Below the pieces are notes generated by a model. The model saw nothing but the letters and a program-made list of their open reading frames with translations. It was not told the DNA's origin and searched no databases. Position numbers and translations under genes: made by a program. This document shows, piece by piece, positions 38,901 through 53,900 of a stretch of DNA of 64,000 nucleotides (position 1 is the first letter of the stretch; each line of letters starts with the position of its first letter). Origin of the DNA: Epiperipatus broadwayi (lineage: Eukaryota; Onychophora; Udeonychophora; Euonychophora; Peripatidae); contig JAQFVV010006216.1 in assembly GCA_028023455.1 (NCBI GenBank), positions 3,488,877 through 3,552,876 of the forward strand, given 5' to 3'.

Positions 38901-41900
38901 TGTTAAAAAGAAAAGACTGTGTAAATGCTGAGCTCAACAAAATTTGGTAAAGACCATTTCAAATGACTATTTGAAAAATTATTAACTTTGCTAATAATTG
39001 GAAAAATTGATTTAATTTTTTAAAGAGACTTTTAAAATTTTAGTCTAGCAGTAACAGTACTTTAACTCCACTTTTATATATATAAAACATTTGTTTTATG
39101 TATTATACGATTTATTTTTCTTATATTACTAACCCTGAAGCTAGAAAATCAATCAAGTTGAAGGGAACTAAAACAATTTAAGTAAAATGGATTAAGCCAT
39201 AATAAATTTGATTGATTTTGTCAATCCATTAAAAAAAAATATTTTTCTGATCATGCACATTTGTAAAATACCAGGATGCTAGAGAAGGTTAATTTGTTTA
39301 TTAATTTATTTCTCCTGTTATTTGTAAATTAATTGTTATTGATGAAAAAGCCTCATTTTTCATCTGTCAGACAAGTATTTAGTGTTGAATATTTAATATG
39401 TTATAATATAGTTGCTCTGATAGAGCTAATTAAAACACATATCTATTAGGTTAACATATACATGTAGTATAAATGATGATCAACAAATATGACTATGGTT
39501 TGCCTCGAGACTAGTGCTTGACATGAGCTTCAGTTTATCTTCTGTGGCCATGATCGAATGAGATTAAATTTTAAGGTTATAGTCACCCCACCTTATATAT
39601 GATCATTTTCTGGATATCAAATGGATAAATAATCATTCCCTAAAGTCATGAAAGTAGCATATAATTACTAGTGGGCGTAATTCCATTACGATATATTTTT
39701 TTAAAATTATAATTAAACTGAGTTTAGCCATTTAATTAACCTTATTCACCTTTTTTTTAATACATATTAAACTGATATCTTTCTTCATTTGTAATTTTTT
39801 ACTTATTATCTATCTTATAATTTAAGATACTTACTTCTTTTTTTTCATCTGAAATTTTCTTATTATTATCTTTTTTTGTTTTTATAATTTATTTCTAATA
39901 GAGTATTTATTTTTCATTTCTTTATTTGTGTAATTAAATAAAATATCCATGTAAAAAAATAATCATTTCTTGAAATGAGTGAATACATTGTCTTCAGGAA
40001 TATGTTGTCATTCAATATTATTTTACAATTAATTCAATTTATATTGTTTGGTCTATGGATAGATTAGTACCATAATCATAACTCAGTGTTTTATCAATTT
40101 CATTATTATTTCCTTTGTCAGAATCCTATCTTTTTTTCCACATAGATTTCTGTAAGCATTGAGTGGTAAATATTAAATATTGGTAGTACATTCAATATTT
40201 CCAAACTTTCTAAGTCTGATTTTACTAACTAGTTATCTTTGACAAATGAGGAATTAATAAATATCACTACTGTATAATATAAAATAAGAGTTTTCATATA
40301 ATACTTAGTTTAATAAGCTTCTTGATTAAAAAAAAACATGACCACTAGCTAAAATGTTGAATATTTTTTGTTCTTGACTTTAAATTTTGTATTTACATTT
40401 GTAGTTAAGGATACTTAGAAAGAGAAATAATAATTATAATTATTATTGTGATTGTTAATTCTGATTTGTTTTTTTAATATATTTTTTAGAAACAAAAACT
40501 ATCTCATGTGAAAGAAGATATTCTCTCTGATGATATTTTGGAGGAAGTATCTCATTTAAAATCTGAGTTATTCATAAGACCACAGAAAAAGAAAACTCCT
40601 AGGAAAAAAAAAGAATTATTTGAAACCATTGAAGACAGTAAGACAAAATTATTATTATTAATTAAGTATACATCTTATAATGTCTTTAAAAAAAAATAGT
40701 GTTTTATAAAACTTTCAATAGTTTGCATCAAATAGATATTCTTTAAAAGTTTTTACATAAGAATTGATACTAGAACAGAAGTTGATGCAATAACTATGGT
40801 GTTTACATACAAACATTTATTTAAAACATATTTTATTGCTACTAAGAAAGATATTCATTTAAAAAGAGGGAATTCTGGTATACATATTGTTAAAAATAGG
40901 AAGGCAAGAAATAGTTAAGATTTAAAACAGTTTTCAAATAAACTATTGCACTCCAGATTAAAATATTATCTAAGAAAAACTATCATAGATTACTAATGTA
41001 TGTGTATTAACACTCATGTTTTATTCTAAGCATTTATGTAATGAGAAAAAAAAAAAAAAAAATTGTTTTTGAATTGAATATCTGAAAAATTAATATTATC
41101 ATAATTAGTTTATCATCTTTATTATTAACTTTTACTCTATTTTATATAATAGATCTGTTTAAAATATGAATGTATATGTTTGTATATACTGTATCATCAT
41201 CATCAGTAGCAATCTCTCTTAAGAAGGTATAGCTACTTTAACTTCAGTGGGGGGGAGGTATAGAATGAAAGATAAAAAAGTTAAATTAAAAGGTGTGTTT
41301 TGTGATAACACTATGAATTAATCTGTGGAGCATAAATATGTATACTTATATTATATGCTAGCCCTTTAGTCTATTCCATATCTTGTAAAGCTGTTTTTTA
41401 ATTTCTGCAACAAACTTTTTCTTCTGAAAAAAATTCAACAATTTTACTATTGCATTTGCTATTATTTTCTATTTAATGTTACATCTATTTAGAATCTCTT
41501 TGAAATAATATTTATTATATAAATGAATTTGATTCTTCCATGAAAACCATGCTCAGGTTCACTATAAAGTACTCTTAGGAAATCAGCTACTATTCTTTCA
41601 TTTCTCATAACCAATCTTTCAAAGATGTTGATTTACGATAGTAGATTCATTATTGTCACATTTAGTAAACTTAAAAACATAATGATTAGATTTTGATCTT
41701 GTCTTAATATTTTCAAAATTTTAAATTAAGATCATTCTTAAATTTTTCTCGTGTCTTCATGTTATGATTATAATAGATTTATATCTTATTTTTTCTTCAA
41801 TAAATTTAGCAGAATAACATCTATATACAATTAATTTTGTTGAAGTAGTTGTAAAATAATTGAATGGTTGGCACTTAGGAGGTTATATGACATTTGAACA

Positions 41901-44900
41901 CCAGAAGTGACAGAGCCACGCCATGATCCAATGAATCATTAGCACTTGAGTCAGGAATTCTGTTTCAACATTTTGGAATTCTTATAAGTCTATGAATTAT
42001 GGGTTTCACTTTATTTTTTCTTTAATTTAAAAAAATTATGTTAAATGCCTAAATAAAAAATTATTTCATGCTTAAATAATTTAGTATTATTCTATGAGAT
42101 AAGATTTATTATACTGTATCTTTAAAATAAGATTCTTTATTGTCACCAATTATTTTATCACATCTTTTTCAATCTGATGAGAAGCATTGTATCTCATGTT
42201 ATCACAGTTGTTTCATTATCATGCATGCTCATGATTTGAGATTTTAATCAGAACTTAGATAGATCTTTTTTTTAAGGTAAGAAATTTCTAAGCAACGTTG
42301 AATTGTCTTTTTTTCTGCAACTGAACCATAACCAGTGTAATTAAACATCTAATATTTAACAGTAAACAAGTTTTATTTTGCTTCAAATTATTTTATAAAA
42401 TAAAGTATTGGGTTGCTACTAATAATTCTTGTAGTTTTGGAAAAACAGTTACAAAATGAATTTAGAAAAGCTTTTTAAAATCCTGAGGAATAATTTGTAT
42501 ATATTTATATTAAACCTCTACTATAAATTGACTTGTTACAAGGCAGAGTTATCTAGTACTCATTTTACTTATTTTATGAAATATCTATGCCATCCCCGAT
42601 ATGCAATATTATAGATATTCTTAAAATAATTAAAATAAGTATTCTATAATTGTGCTTTACACACATGTAATAAAACTATATAATTAATAATCCTAAATTA
42701 GCAGTCTGAGCGCTTTCGGGAAATTTAAGTTCCTATAGGAAAAATAAATCATCAATTAAAAGTAGAAGTTTAATATATTCAGTTCAATGAAATTTTATTT
42801 TCATATTTATCATTGTAAAAATTCATTTCCTATATAACTACTTAGGCTGTTAACAAAAGTAATATCATTTTTGTTAAGTCAATGTTTTAGATATGTTAAA
42901 ACAAGAATTATAGCATTCTTCATATATGCCATAATAGAGTCCAAATTTAATTATATATATATATATAAAGTAATAAATGGAGAAAAACAATAAATACAAA
43001 AAAAAAAAAATTCAGTCTTCTGATTTTAGGGAAACCTCATATTTTTCTTAATTGGCTTTGTATTTTTATGAGTTGTTTTTTTTTTCCATAGTTTACAATT
43101 TCAAATGTTTTTGCTAATATATAGAATTAAATTGTAATTTATATTATTCTGTTGGTGAATACTTTCAATATTATATTGTATACACATATCGAATGACTCA
43201 AATCTTCCATTAATACTACAATTATTTTTTTTCTCTCAAAACTTATTCTGATAGTTGCATTATAAAAAAAAGTCAAAACATTTTTTAGAATTCATCTAAA
43301 TATAATGAAATGTTTTTTTATTAATTCTTTTTTTAGATTCATCTTCAGCTCAGCAGGGAAATTCAAAAGACTTCATTAGTATTATTGGGTGAGTTAATGA
43401 TTACTTTTAATTTATTGATTTTTTTTTTTATTAATTGCTTTTAATCATATTGTACAACATTTAAAATACTTATAATAATTTAATTTTAAATTAGATTAAA
43501 TTTGTACATTATCAAATAGAATTGAATTAATATTACCAGGAAGCATTTCCTAATATACAAATCGTTTTCTTTTTTTGCAATGTTTTCAGCAGCAAAAAAG
43601 AAATAAATGAATTCAAAATTCAATTGTAGCAACATGAATTTTCAATGACAATATTCTCAATATCCTCAGTCAGTAAAATAAAACTAGTTGAATTCTTTGT
43701 ATGAAAAATAAACGAAAAAAGTTTAGGAGACCAAATATAACTATTTATGTTATTACTCAAAGATAAATAACCATGTATGGAAAAATTGTACAAAATATTA
43801 ATTATATTAAACCAGAAATGAATTTTTCAATTACTAAACAAACTAATCTATGAGCCATAAATATGCGTATATATATAAAACATGCTGTTTCATTTTTCTA
43901 CCTATACATATTTTGTGATGCTGACTTTTAATTTTTTCTGTATAAAACTGTTCTTTCTGAAATACTTTAATATCATCTCTAATTATAATTTTCCCAAGTA
44001 TTTTCTTCTTTGTCATATTTTTCCAATGGAAACAATCAATATTGCACTTCTTTACATTATTGAGAAAATTCTTACAATATAAATGGAATGTACCTCTCCA
44101 ATGAAAACCATGCTCAAGTTCACCACAAAACTTCCTTGTAGTAAATCTCATATTGTTTTTTTCATTTTACATGTCCATTCCAACAAAGGTATGATTTTAT
44201 AATAATAATGTCTATGGGATCACATCCATGCTATCGCAACCAACAAGTTGAATAACATATTGACTGATTTATGATCTTGTCATTACATTTTTAAAATTGT
44301 ATGGAGCATGCCTTTATTAATAGGGTTTCATACAATAAATAAAATAAAATAATCACTATATACAGCTAACTTAGTTGTAGCAAGTTTTTGCCTAAGGTAA
44401 AATATTATATCTTTTAACTTGTTAAAAGTAGCAGTATCATTTTGGAATCTGTAATGCATCTGAATGTCTAAGTCTTTTTATTTCTAAAATTACCAAGATA
44501 TTTAAATTGCATTACATTTTGAAATTGATAATCATCTAAAGTAAAAATTATTATGGATTTTTCTTCCACACTGGCTGATAAAGAGTTTTTGAATATTAAT
44601 TATTAAACCAATGTCTTTATTTATATGTTGCATTCAAATCTTTAGATGCATTTTGTAGATCATCTTTGGAACTGCAAAAATAGCACAATCGTCAATATTA
44701 TAAATCCAGAATCCACAAAGAAGCTAAATATTCTACCATCAACCTATATTATTTCTTGATCCATGTTTCATTAAGCTGCCTATCAACAATTCCAACGATC
44801 ACTGTATAAAAATCAACAACAATGTTGAAGCAAGTACATAGTCTTGTTTAGCACCAGTTTTCACTTCAAATGTTTTTATTTGTAGAAGTTGTATTATATG

Positions 44901-47900
44901 AATAAACACAAATCTTCTTGATTAATTGAATCAAATGCTTTCACTAAATCAATAAAATAATGCATTTCTTTCTTTTTTGTTTCTGACACTTTTCTTGTAC
45001 ATTTTTGGCAACAATCATTATGTCTTTACTATTTCTTGTTTCACTAAAACTACACTGAGTCTCTGGTAACCGTTTGTCTATGAATGAATATAATCTATTT
45101 AACAAAATCCTTGAAAATAGCTTTGCTGTTGTGGATAATAATGATATTCCATGATAATTTCTACAATATTGTCTACTGCCTTTATTTTTAAAAATTAGAA
45201 CAAAATCACTTTTAAGATCAGGCAGCACAACTTCATGAATCCATATATTCTAAAAAATTTCAGTATTTTTAAAGCTAACATATCACCACTATATTTTTAA
45301 ATGTTTCCAAGTACTGGATCAGAGCTTCAGCATTTACATTTTTAAGATTATAAAGAGCTAATTTGACTTCACTAAGCTGAATATCTTTGTCCAAATCTAA
45401 ACAAATAGATAAAATGGATACATTACTAAAAGTCATCATTTCAATTCTTGTAATCATTATTCAAAAAAAGATCAAAATATTCCTTTCACCTATTTGAAAT
45501 ATCACTGTGATCAAATAAGAGTGCCATTTTTTAGATTTAATAGGATTGTGATATTATTTCTCAGATCCACATGTTGCTTTCCGTGCATCAAAAAAAAAAG
45601 ATGTAGAGATATCGTGATTAGTGAAATTGTGGATTTTTTTTCTGCAGTTGCAAATCATTTTTTAAGTCTTTTTATCAATCACTAAAATTCTGCATTCAAA
45701 TCTCTATATTTATTATGAAGTTTCATATTTCATTTATTATTCTGCCAAGCAGAAAATGCCATATTTTTCATTTTAATCAAATCAAAATCCATCATAATTC
45801 TTCTTTTTAATGAACCCAAGAATAGATTTACTTGTATCCATAACATACTTCTTAAAATAATTCCATGTCTCAGTAATATGACAATCCTGAAAGTCATATC
45901 AGCAATTTTAATGTTTTAATAGTTGTTGAAATTTATAGTACATATAGGAGATAATTTCAAAGAGCAAACATCAATTTTTTGTGTGAATATAATTGAAATA
46001 AGCTCTACTTTTTGATTCAAGATTATTATTTTAATCACAAAATGTACTTATCTATGATCCATTCAACAATTAAAACTTATAAGTGCTCATGAAATATTAT
46101 TTTTTTTTGCATTTTGATTTTTAATTATAATATAATTATTAAAGGCTAATATTTTGAGCATGAATGTTCCTTCACAGTGATTTTTCTGCCTAAACAAGAT
46201 GTTTGTGATAGTTCATTAATAACAGATCATTTAAATTTACAGCACCAATACTATTATTTCCAACTACTTTTGGCCATGAACAGTTGATATACTAGCAAGA
46301 GAAGAGAATTTGTAGGACAGCTCAAACACCTTGGATCTATTCATAACTGAGAAAAATAAAACAATAGGAAAAAAATCCAGTCTGTCCAATTGACTGGAAC
46401 TATTGTGCTCTTCCTTGACGCTTGATGCTAGAATATTACTTAATCTCTGCATCATTTGACTGAAATATCAATAACTTGTATATGAACACTAATGCTCCCA
46501 ATTCATCTTTTCAGAAAAGAATTGTGCATATCCCATTTCATTGTGATATACATAAACATATTACTAAATCAGTACATTCATATAAATGCATTAATATTTT
46601 TACTTAGTAATATGATTATTAGATATTTACTCTGTTGGCTTTTGGCCATATATCATATTTAATGTTTTCAATTTTTTTTAAATATTTATGATGATTAAAA
46701 CCATTGTTTATACTAATTTATAATTAGCTATTTTTATACACAAAGTATTATTTATATTTTGAATATTTAATTTTTTGATATTATTCATCAAGATAATATT
46801 AGCCTTTGATATTTGAATTGTGTGGATTAAGAAAAAAAAATGCTACATAGCATCTTAATCTTGGAAAATTCCTTCATTATTCACTACTTTGTCTTAAAAG
46901 ATTTTAAGTACTGTACACTCATTCAAGTATTAGGATATAAATTAAAATAGACACATTTTTTATAGCTCAAAACTGGCATTTATTGAAAATGGCAAAAATT
47001 TGTCTTCAGCTCAAGAACTTAATGTTTACATATTATTACATTTAACCTAACTAATATCTTCTAATATCCTTTTTAAATAAAGTACATCATGTATGTTAAG
47101 TATGATAGCCTCTTAATCAGAAATAAATGTTGCATTATATTTCAATTGCTTTTTTTTTTTTTGTGGGACAACACTACTCAACTGACCAATTCATTTGGGA
47201 TTTGCATTATACAGTAACAAAATTTTTACATATCTTTCCTGATCACTAGTGGATGTTTGATTTTATTTTCTAACTGAAAAAAGAATAAAACAGGTCTTCT
47301 TCAGATTGAAACCCAAATCATAACATGGCATTGTAATGTAATAATAACTGCAATGTTTTTTTCTATTTTAAAGATTAAAGAAAAAAAATATTTTGTTGAA
47401 GTTATGACTATGGCACTGCTCTTGTATATTTAATACATATTTTTTTGATAGTTATTTAATATTTAGCATTCAGTTTGCAACTCAAATGATCCATAGATCT
47501 TTCAGTAATTATTATTCCTCAGTAGAAAGATTTAAGAAAAAAATTACATTTTAGAGTGCTGATATGTATGGAGCCAAACTTTAATCTAGAAACTATATAC
47601 TCATTAATTATTTTTAAAAAACAATATGCAAAAGTTTTGATAATTTAATGGTGAGTTTATTATTCATAATATATATATGAATTAATAGTGAATTAATATG
47701 TTCAACTAGCGGCTTTGTTGGTTCAGCTCCATAATATAATCAGTCTAAATTTCATGCGAACAATTCTGTATAGATTTGAACTCTGTTACAAACACTTTGT
47801 CTTTTAATTTATATCTAACAACTTTCTACATTATTTTTCCACTAATGTTTTCAACACTATTTACAATTCACTGACATCAGGTTTCGCTGGTTTCTACTCC

Positions 47901-50900
47901 TTATTCTCTTTACATGCTTATAGTCTTGATAATTTGCATACTATTTCACTATTATCCATCTGCAAATTAGAATAGCTGGATTTTCACTTTGCATAATTCT
48001 GCATTATTTTGCATTACATTATTTCTAGAGTGATAGTTATTTTCCTTGTATTGACCAGTTCTGAACACACACATATATCTTTATTTAACACATAAACCAG
48101 TCATTACCTAGCAATACTTCCCCTTCATTGTAAAAATAAGTAGAGTTTAGTTGAAGTACAGTCTAGCAACTTTGCTGGTTTTCTTCATACTCTGGATTTT
48201 CTAGAGAAAAGTCTTTCTTCTTCTTTAGAGAAAATCTTTTCTTCATGCTGCGATTCACCATTTATTGCAGCAGATAAATTCAGTGAGTCTTGGCTTGAAG
48301 ATTTCTCTATATTTATTTTAGGTTGGTAGACTTATTCGTTAAAGAATCTTCATTCATATTTAAAGAATTTTCAATCCAAGTAGTAGCTGAATCTATATTT
48401 TCATTTATGACTTCTCTCGGCTCGATTAGACATTTATTTATGTGATTAATGTGCTGTCTTACTACTCTATTGTCCTCTAATTTAATTTTCCATATTTGAG
48501 AGTATTCTGCTTATTTCGCCAGGTATCCATTTTTTCCTTAGAAATCTCTAATCCAGACAATCTGTCCTAAGTTAAATTTGACATTTTCATAATTTATGTC
48601 TTTTAATCTTTTCTGGAATTAGTATAGCCATGTGCATCTTTATATGGCACTTCATAACTAATTCTGCTGCAGTTTTTTTTGTTCAGCATGAAATGCTGGT
48701 AAAAGATATCTGTTGTTAATTTGCTTCATGGATATCAGTATACTCCATTCTGTTTAACATGTATTTAAGATGTTTTTTTTCTTATATTCCTTTTGACTGA
48801 GAGTGGTATGATGCTGTTAGTACATACTGAATCGCCTTTGGAGCAAGTAAGTCCTTTCATTTGCATTAAGCTGAATCCTGTGCCATTATCAATTACTATA
48901 GTCTCAGGATACCTGTGTATAGCAAAAAGTTTATTTAGCATTTTTATCACATTTTCTGTGCTGGTATTTTTTTATCAAAGAATATTCTGCCCATTTGTAA
49001 TACATATCTATAGCTGTCAGAAATATTTGTCCATGGAATGGCCTGGTATGATCTAATAACCCCCTTTGTTATCCTTTTATGATAGCCGGCCAAATATGAA
49101 ACTCTTTAGTTGGTAGCCTTAATTATCTGTTGGCAGACTTGACATTTTTTTACAGTTTACTCTATGTCACTGTTCATATCTGATCATCAAACATATGAAC
49201 AAGCTACTTTCTTCATACGTATGATCCAAATGGCCCTTGATGTAGCAGTTGTAATGCATATTTTCTTTCCTTGATTGGGATATCAATACTCAGTCTGTCA
49301 TTAAAATCCACTCATGACACATGGGGAAAATGTTTTCAAGCTATTCAAATTAATAGTTCTATGAAGGCTGGTCATCTTTTGGGCCATCTATGTTTAATCT
49401 GGTTGATACAAGTTTATAATTGGTGTCATTTTTTGTCTATTCCACTATAAGTTTACTATTTAGTCTCTTTAGACTTGACTTATATAGTGTTGGAAATTTA
49501 TTCCAAACATTGATTTTTTGTTTTGCTTTCTTGATGTGTTCTATAGTTATTCTAAGAAGTTGGAACCATCTACAACTGAGGTTTAGACTAATATTTTTTC
49601 TTATCATGTATAGCGGTAAATTTTTATTGTGACTAGTCACTTTTACGAACACTAATACCATTCCTTTAAAATTAATCCCATTTCCATTTACATCTGTCAC
49701 CACTAAATTAGTTTTTTTAATTTGAATGTTATTATTGGTGCTTTTGGTAATGGCTGTCCAATCTTTGTGACATGAATGATATGCCTGCCCCATTATCTAT
49801 TTCCATTTTTATTATTTGACACTGATTTTAACTTGTAATAGACTTGGCATATCCCCGCTTTCCTTTATTATCTTTACTATTGTGGTATTCTTTGCTATTC
49901 TCCTCAACTTATTATTTGTTGATAAATCTGCCTTTGACATTTGTCTTTTGTTATTGCAAACCATTGACAAATGGCCTGTCAAACTACAATTAAAATACTT
50001 GTATGTTTTAACTTTGCACATTTTTTGAACATGATGTGTATCGTCCATTCCTTTGCCATATTTATTCATGGACTTGAGTTCACTTATTCAGTCACATTTT
50101 TAAATTCTTATGCATGATCTAAGATCATTTATCCTATGTTGTGATGGCATTATGTTTTAGTGTAAATTCGCTTAGCCAGCATTTGTCTAATCTTCGCATC
50201 TCTCATGTCCCATAAAAACTGATCCAATTGCATCTCTTCTATATAATCTCTAAATTTTCATTCCTTCACTAATCTTTGCAGTGCTAAATCATACTCACAT
50301 ATGTTTTCATCTTATGGCTACATTTTACTATGACATCAAAAAAAGTGTTGTGTATTTTGATGTTATAAGTTTGAAATACACATTAAAATTTTTTCAGCAA
50401 CTCCTTGTATGGCATTTCTTTTGGCAGCTTCAAAACACAAACGATTTGCTAATTGCAGGGCATCTCCATAATAGATTGGCGGTTTTCAGCTTGTCATTAA
50501 TAATACTACTAATTATCATGTATTTTTCAACATGATTCACATATATCTGCCATTGTCCTGATTTACTAACATCAAAAGGCATACTTGCACTACTCTGCAT
50601 TTTTATATATATATACATATACATATTAGTAGTTAATTTTGCGTGTTCATAAAGATAAAGCTATTTCCAGGTCAGAATACTTTCACATTTATCCTTCAGC
50701 TTCTACATCCCCAAGAATGTTCACTAATGCAAAACTACATAAATCAAATGCGCCATTGAGGCTAATGTTGGATTTTATTTTAATACTGTGAAATTGGTGA
50801 ACAAATGGCTCATTGATTGCATTGGTTTTAGAGAATACATGATTAAATCGACTTTTGAATTCATGGAGAAAATTAGAAATGCTGCTGCAGACCCAAGCTT

Positions 50901-53900
50901 TAAAATTGCTTCATTCAATGTTACTGAGCTGTATGGCTCTATCAACAGGAAATGTCAATCAGTATAATTAATAGTGAGTTAAAAAAGAAAAATTACCCGA
51001 TTAAACGTATCAATTTCATAGCAGAATTTTTAACATGGCTCGATGACAATATAGTTTCAAAAATAACTTTATTAATGAAAAATAATTGATTATCTAAGAA
51101 TATGTGAATACATTGACTTTCTTGGTAAGAAGTTCTAACATCCTAATTGAGAATCTGTGATGAATCTAAAGTTTAATCCCCTGGAGAATCTCTAATGGAA
51201 ATGCTAGTATCAAATTTTGTGTGTGATTGTTTATGTCTTAGGTGATTTTTGGTATTTGAAAGAGATTCCATGTCTCATTATAGAGGAATTTTGAAGACAG
51301 GATAAGGTCTTTACTTTTCAACTTATTAAGGTGATCGATAAATATGACATCTTGATTTGGAGGTGGGAAGGTGAAGATTAGTTTGCAATGGACACTCCAG
51401 ATTGTATGAACTAAAAACAATGAAAGTCTAATGAAAGGAAATTGTCTACTTTGTAAGGAGTCTTTCAATGATAGAATTTTGTAAAAGTCAATGCTCGAAC
51501 TTTGCGATATTAGCAATCTAATGCCTACCAGCCGAGGGCATGATTTAATAATATGGTCAAAAGTATCCTCTTGAGTCTTGCAGAGCGGGCATATTGGATC
51601 AATATTATTTAGATATCTCTTGAAGTGTAAAAAGTGATTAGTATGCATGGCATTTTGATTTACCTTAATTAAGAAGGTAAGAAATTTGGGTTCTAATTTA
51701 AGAAATTTAAATAAAGAGGTGATTTTGTGATTGTTGATTCCTAAGGACGGTTTTATATTATTGATGATTGGGTGCAAAATTAGATGTGCATCCCATATAG
51801 AAATTTTGGAGTTGAAAGTGGTATTGGTGATTATCTGATATTGGTTGAGATACTGAAGAATAACATCAAGCCAGGAGTTGTTATGAGGTGGTGGTTTGTC
51901 AGTTGGGTGTATTACTTCTGAAGTAATGAAGTTGCCATGTTTTAAAACCAAGTTATAAATCAGGGTATGGGATTTCTGATAGTATAAGGATAGAATAGAA
52001 TGCAATGACATACCATTCACTTTACGATGGAGTTGCATCCCTGCCATACTTATGGAATTTATTTTCCTCTCCAGAGGAGTTGGGAGCATTGTCTATTGAT
52101 CTTTCTTATAAATGATTTTGTTAATGTGATTATGGGAAGATAATAAGCAATTTTGGATATAACTTTCATATTGAGAAGTGATACTTTCCCTTGTAGTGAA
52201 AGGTATACCCTAGAGAGTGTTTGGACTAGTTGAATTGTAGAGTTCAGGAGAGAATTCTGGATATGTTTGGACATAGATGTTTGAGACATGTAAACAGGAA
52301 AACCAAGGAAGGCCTGGGGCATGGCCAGAAATTTAGAGCTGATTTTCTTTCCTGTTAAGATTTTCCATGAGGCTGATTTATCTGGATTGAATTTTAACTG
52401 TGATTCATTTGAGAATTTGTCTATTATGTAATATAGAGTTGATAGATGTTTTTGATCTGGGAGTATGACAAGGATGTCATCCATATAAGCGAATAATTTA
52501 ATGAATTTTCTGAGTCGAGGAATGTATACTCCTGGGAGAGAGTTTTCTATCTCCCTTAAAAGAGGGTTCAAGTAGCAAATGAATAACAAGGCACTCAAAG
52601 GTGATCCTTGTGGCAGCGAAATGTTGGGTAGAAAACCATTTGTGTATGTACCGTTTAATGTAATATGAACCTGACGATTGTAAAGTAAGTTCTCAATAAT
52701 GCGTATGATTTGAAACGGAATGTCCAGATTATTAAGGATTGAGAGGAGGATGTCGATGTTGATTGAATCGAACGCTTCAGAGATGTCAAGCTGCACTGCT
52801 ATTGGTCTTGACATTCTATTTTTCCTGATGTGATGAAGTAGGGTCTTTACCTCCCCCATAGCTGTGAGGGCAGAAGATCCCTTTCTGGCAAATTGGTACT
52901 GTGAAATATTGTCTAGTATCTTGTTTCTTTGATGACCCCCTCAATAACTTTAATTAGAATGGGGGTCATGGAAATGGGTCTAATGCTGTTTATGCTTGAA
53001 GGATCTTTGTTCTTTTTTAAAAAAGGGACCAGGGCTACTGGATATAAATTCATGATTTCTTTTTTTTCCATTGAAAGATGGTTAATCATTTTCATTAGTA
53101 TCGGAATTGTGAAGTGATCAAGGTGTAATAGTAGGAATTTAGGGATGGCATGCATCCCAGGATGTACATTATCAGCTAAGGAATAGAGGCGGTTTTTGAG
53201 GTCTGCAGGAGTTATGTCGTGGCTATCTAGGTTAGAGGGCTTGAGTTGGTCTTTGTTAGTTGAATTTGTGACGTTTTGTAAGCGATTTTTAAAATGCATT
53301 GCGATTTGAGTAATCATCTGGTGGCCTATTATATGACTACCATCTATGTTAAGTGAGGCTGGAGTAATGTTCTTTCTGTGAGCTCCTAATGCCCATCTCA
53401 AGTAGCCCCTGGTCCAGCAGTGTTGGCCCAAAAGAAAATTCTGGGGTCTTTTGACTGAAATGTATTCAGCAACGGATATCTGTTTTTCTCTGTATTTTGC
53501 TTTGAGTGAAAGTAGTTCATCTATATGTAGTGGATCAGTAGAGCAATTCTTAATTTCTCTATTTATCTGGTCAAGTTCATTCATTAGGTGGTAGGGCCTT
53601 TGTTGCCTTTAGTGTAATGTGAAATTAGAGATTGAAGTATGCCAACAAAGGCAAACCAAGCCTCCTCAGGATGGGTGTTTAGTATATCTATTTTGAAGAA
53701 GAGGATATAGGCCTCGGATATAATAGCTTCATTGGCAGAGGCTTTTGTTAGCATTTTGATCGTTTGATTTAAGACCAGAGGTTTAAAGTTATCAAGGGTT
53801 GTTGAGACCATTAGTGCATGATGGTCTGAAAAAGAAACCGGTTGTAAAGAGGCATCTATGTTGTGATGTAGGTCTGATGTATAAAACATCAGATCTATGA

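Noticed and set aside
48793-49056. 87-codon plus-strand frame with hydrophobic stretches
   Set aside because: Exact antisense of the gypsy integrase Asp motifs, so a shadow rather than a membrane protein.
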